From NCBI GenBank assembly GCA_025656675.1, contig JAHXHN010000002.1, positions 124,001 to 188,000 on the forward strand: a DNA stretch of 64,000 nucleotides, in the 5' to 3' direction. Below, piece after piece: positions 63,912-64,000 of the stretch. Below the pieces are notes generated by a model, which was not told where the DNA came from, made no database searches, and worked only from the letters and a program-made list of their open reading frames with translations. Source of the DNA: Candidatus Thiodiazotropha sp. (ex Codakia rugifera) (GTDB lineage: Bacteria > Pseudomonadota > Gammaproteobacteria > Chromatiales > Chromatiaceae). Positions within the stretch are counted from its first letter, which is position 1. Every line of letters begins with the position of its first letter. Both the position numbers and the translations under genes were made by a program.

Positions 63912-64000
63912 TTTAAGCTCCTTATGGTCGAAGTAATTTCTGTCTGGATAGGATCAACTTGGTGAAGGGTTGAAAGCTACGCACCCAACATGGCGTATAC

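Noticed and set aside
63739-63936. 65-codon plus-strand frame near the right edge
   Set aside because: It is opposite the 37-residue membrane protein, which has a far better start signal and composition.
1-64000. CRISPR array, tRNA, rRNA, integrase or intact transposase
   Set aside because: No regularly spaced repeats, cloverleaf sequences or recombinase/transposase motifs were seen by eye on either strand; the mobile elements found are all gene-free.

Overview
The window looks like chromosomal DNA of a free-living or symbiotic, respiratory gammaproteobacterium. A sulfur-oxidising lineage near Chromatiales/Sedimenticolaceae is the best guess, and it is an inference. The grounds are soluble c-type cytochromes including cytochrome c4, a DsrC/TusE-family sulfur-carrier protein under a perfect FNR/ANR-type box, a PCu(A)C copper chaperone, several chemoreceptors and diguanylate cyclases, and a TAXI-TRAP importer. 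There is no rRNA, tRNA, CRISPR array, prophage or intact transposase. Almost all of it is ordinary host sequence, broken up by small palindromic repeat elements.

Layout. 1-4.2 kb: end of a UPF0114 membrane protein, a small cytochrome c, a copper chaperone, a HIT-like enzyme and cytochrome c4. 4.3-6.8 kb: an EEP-family hydrolase and a diguanylate cyclase. 6.9-10.8 kb (minus strand): a zinc-ribbon protein, CreA, a DsrC-like protein, an MPG-phosphatase-like HAD protein and a VirK/DUF535 protein. 11.1-13.6 kb: modABC for molybdate uptake (minus). 14-18.3 kb: a membrane-fusion/HAE1-type RND pair. 18.5-23 kb: a CDF transporter, a MarR regulator flanked by two near-identical palindromes, a membrane protein, a DcaP-like porin and a DUF2057 protein. 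23.2-29.3 kb: a czcCBA-type metal efflux operon with a CzcI-like leader gene, divergent from a Tat-exported Csp1-type copper-storage protein. 30.1-38 kb: a DRE-TIM aldolase-like protein, an unknown protein, an HBM-HAMP receptor without a signalling domain, and a TAXI-TRAP/Usp operon. 38-44.4 kb: a pentapeptide protein, metE divergent from metR, then a bacteriohemerythrin and sdaA. 44.6-47.4 kb: a 7TMR-DISM diguanylate cyclase whose 3' end lies in a repeat element, and an unknown protein. 48-53 kb: a sufBCD-sufT-sufA-sufE cluster with no sufS. 53-59.1 kb: a chemotaxis island with a soluble CZB chemoreceptor, a decayed receptor/PAS pair, and an intact bipartite pair resembling CetA/CetB. 59.4-63.9 kb: a MITE-like element, a CHASE-PAS histidine kinase with a sigma-54 activator, and a tiny membrane protein.

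The most interesting material is: (i) the split, Aer-like energy-taxis system (membrane HAMP-MA-CZB receptor plus separate PAS protein) beside its degenerating paralogue; (ii) the DsrC-like protein with a lengthened C-terminal two-cysteine arm under an FNR-type box; (iii) the marR gene with twin operators and an apparently leaderless start; (iv) three families of small inverted-repeat elements, one of which supplies the stop codon of a diguanylate cyclase; (v) the suf cluster lacking its cysteine desulfurase and carrying inverted repeats between genes. All family assignments come from reading the protein sequences; no database search was run.
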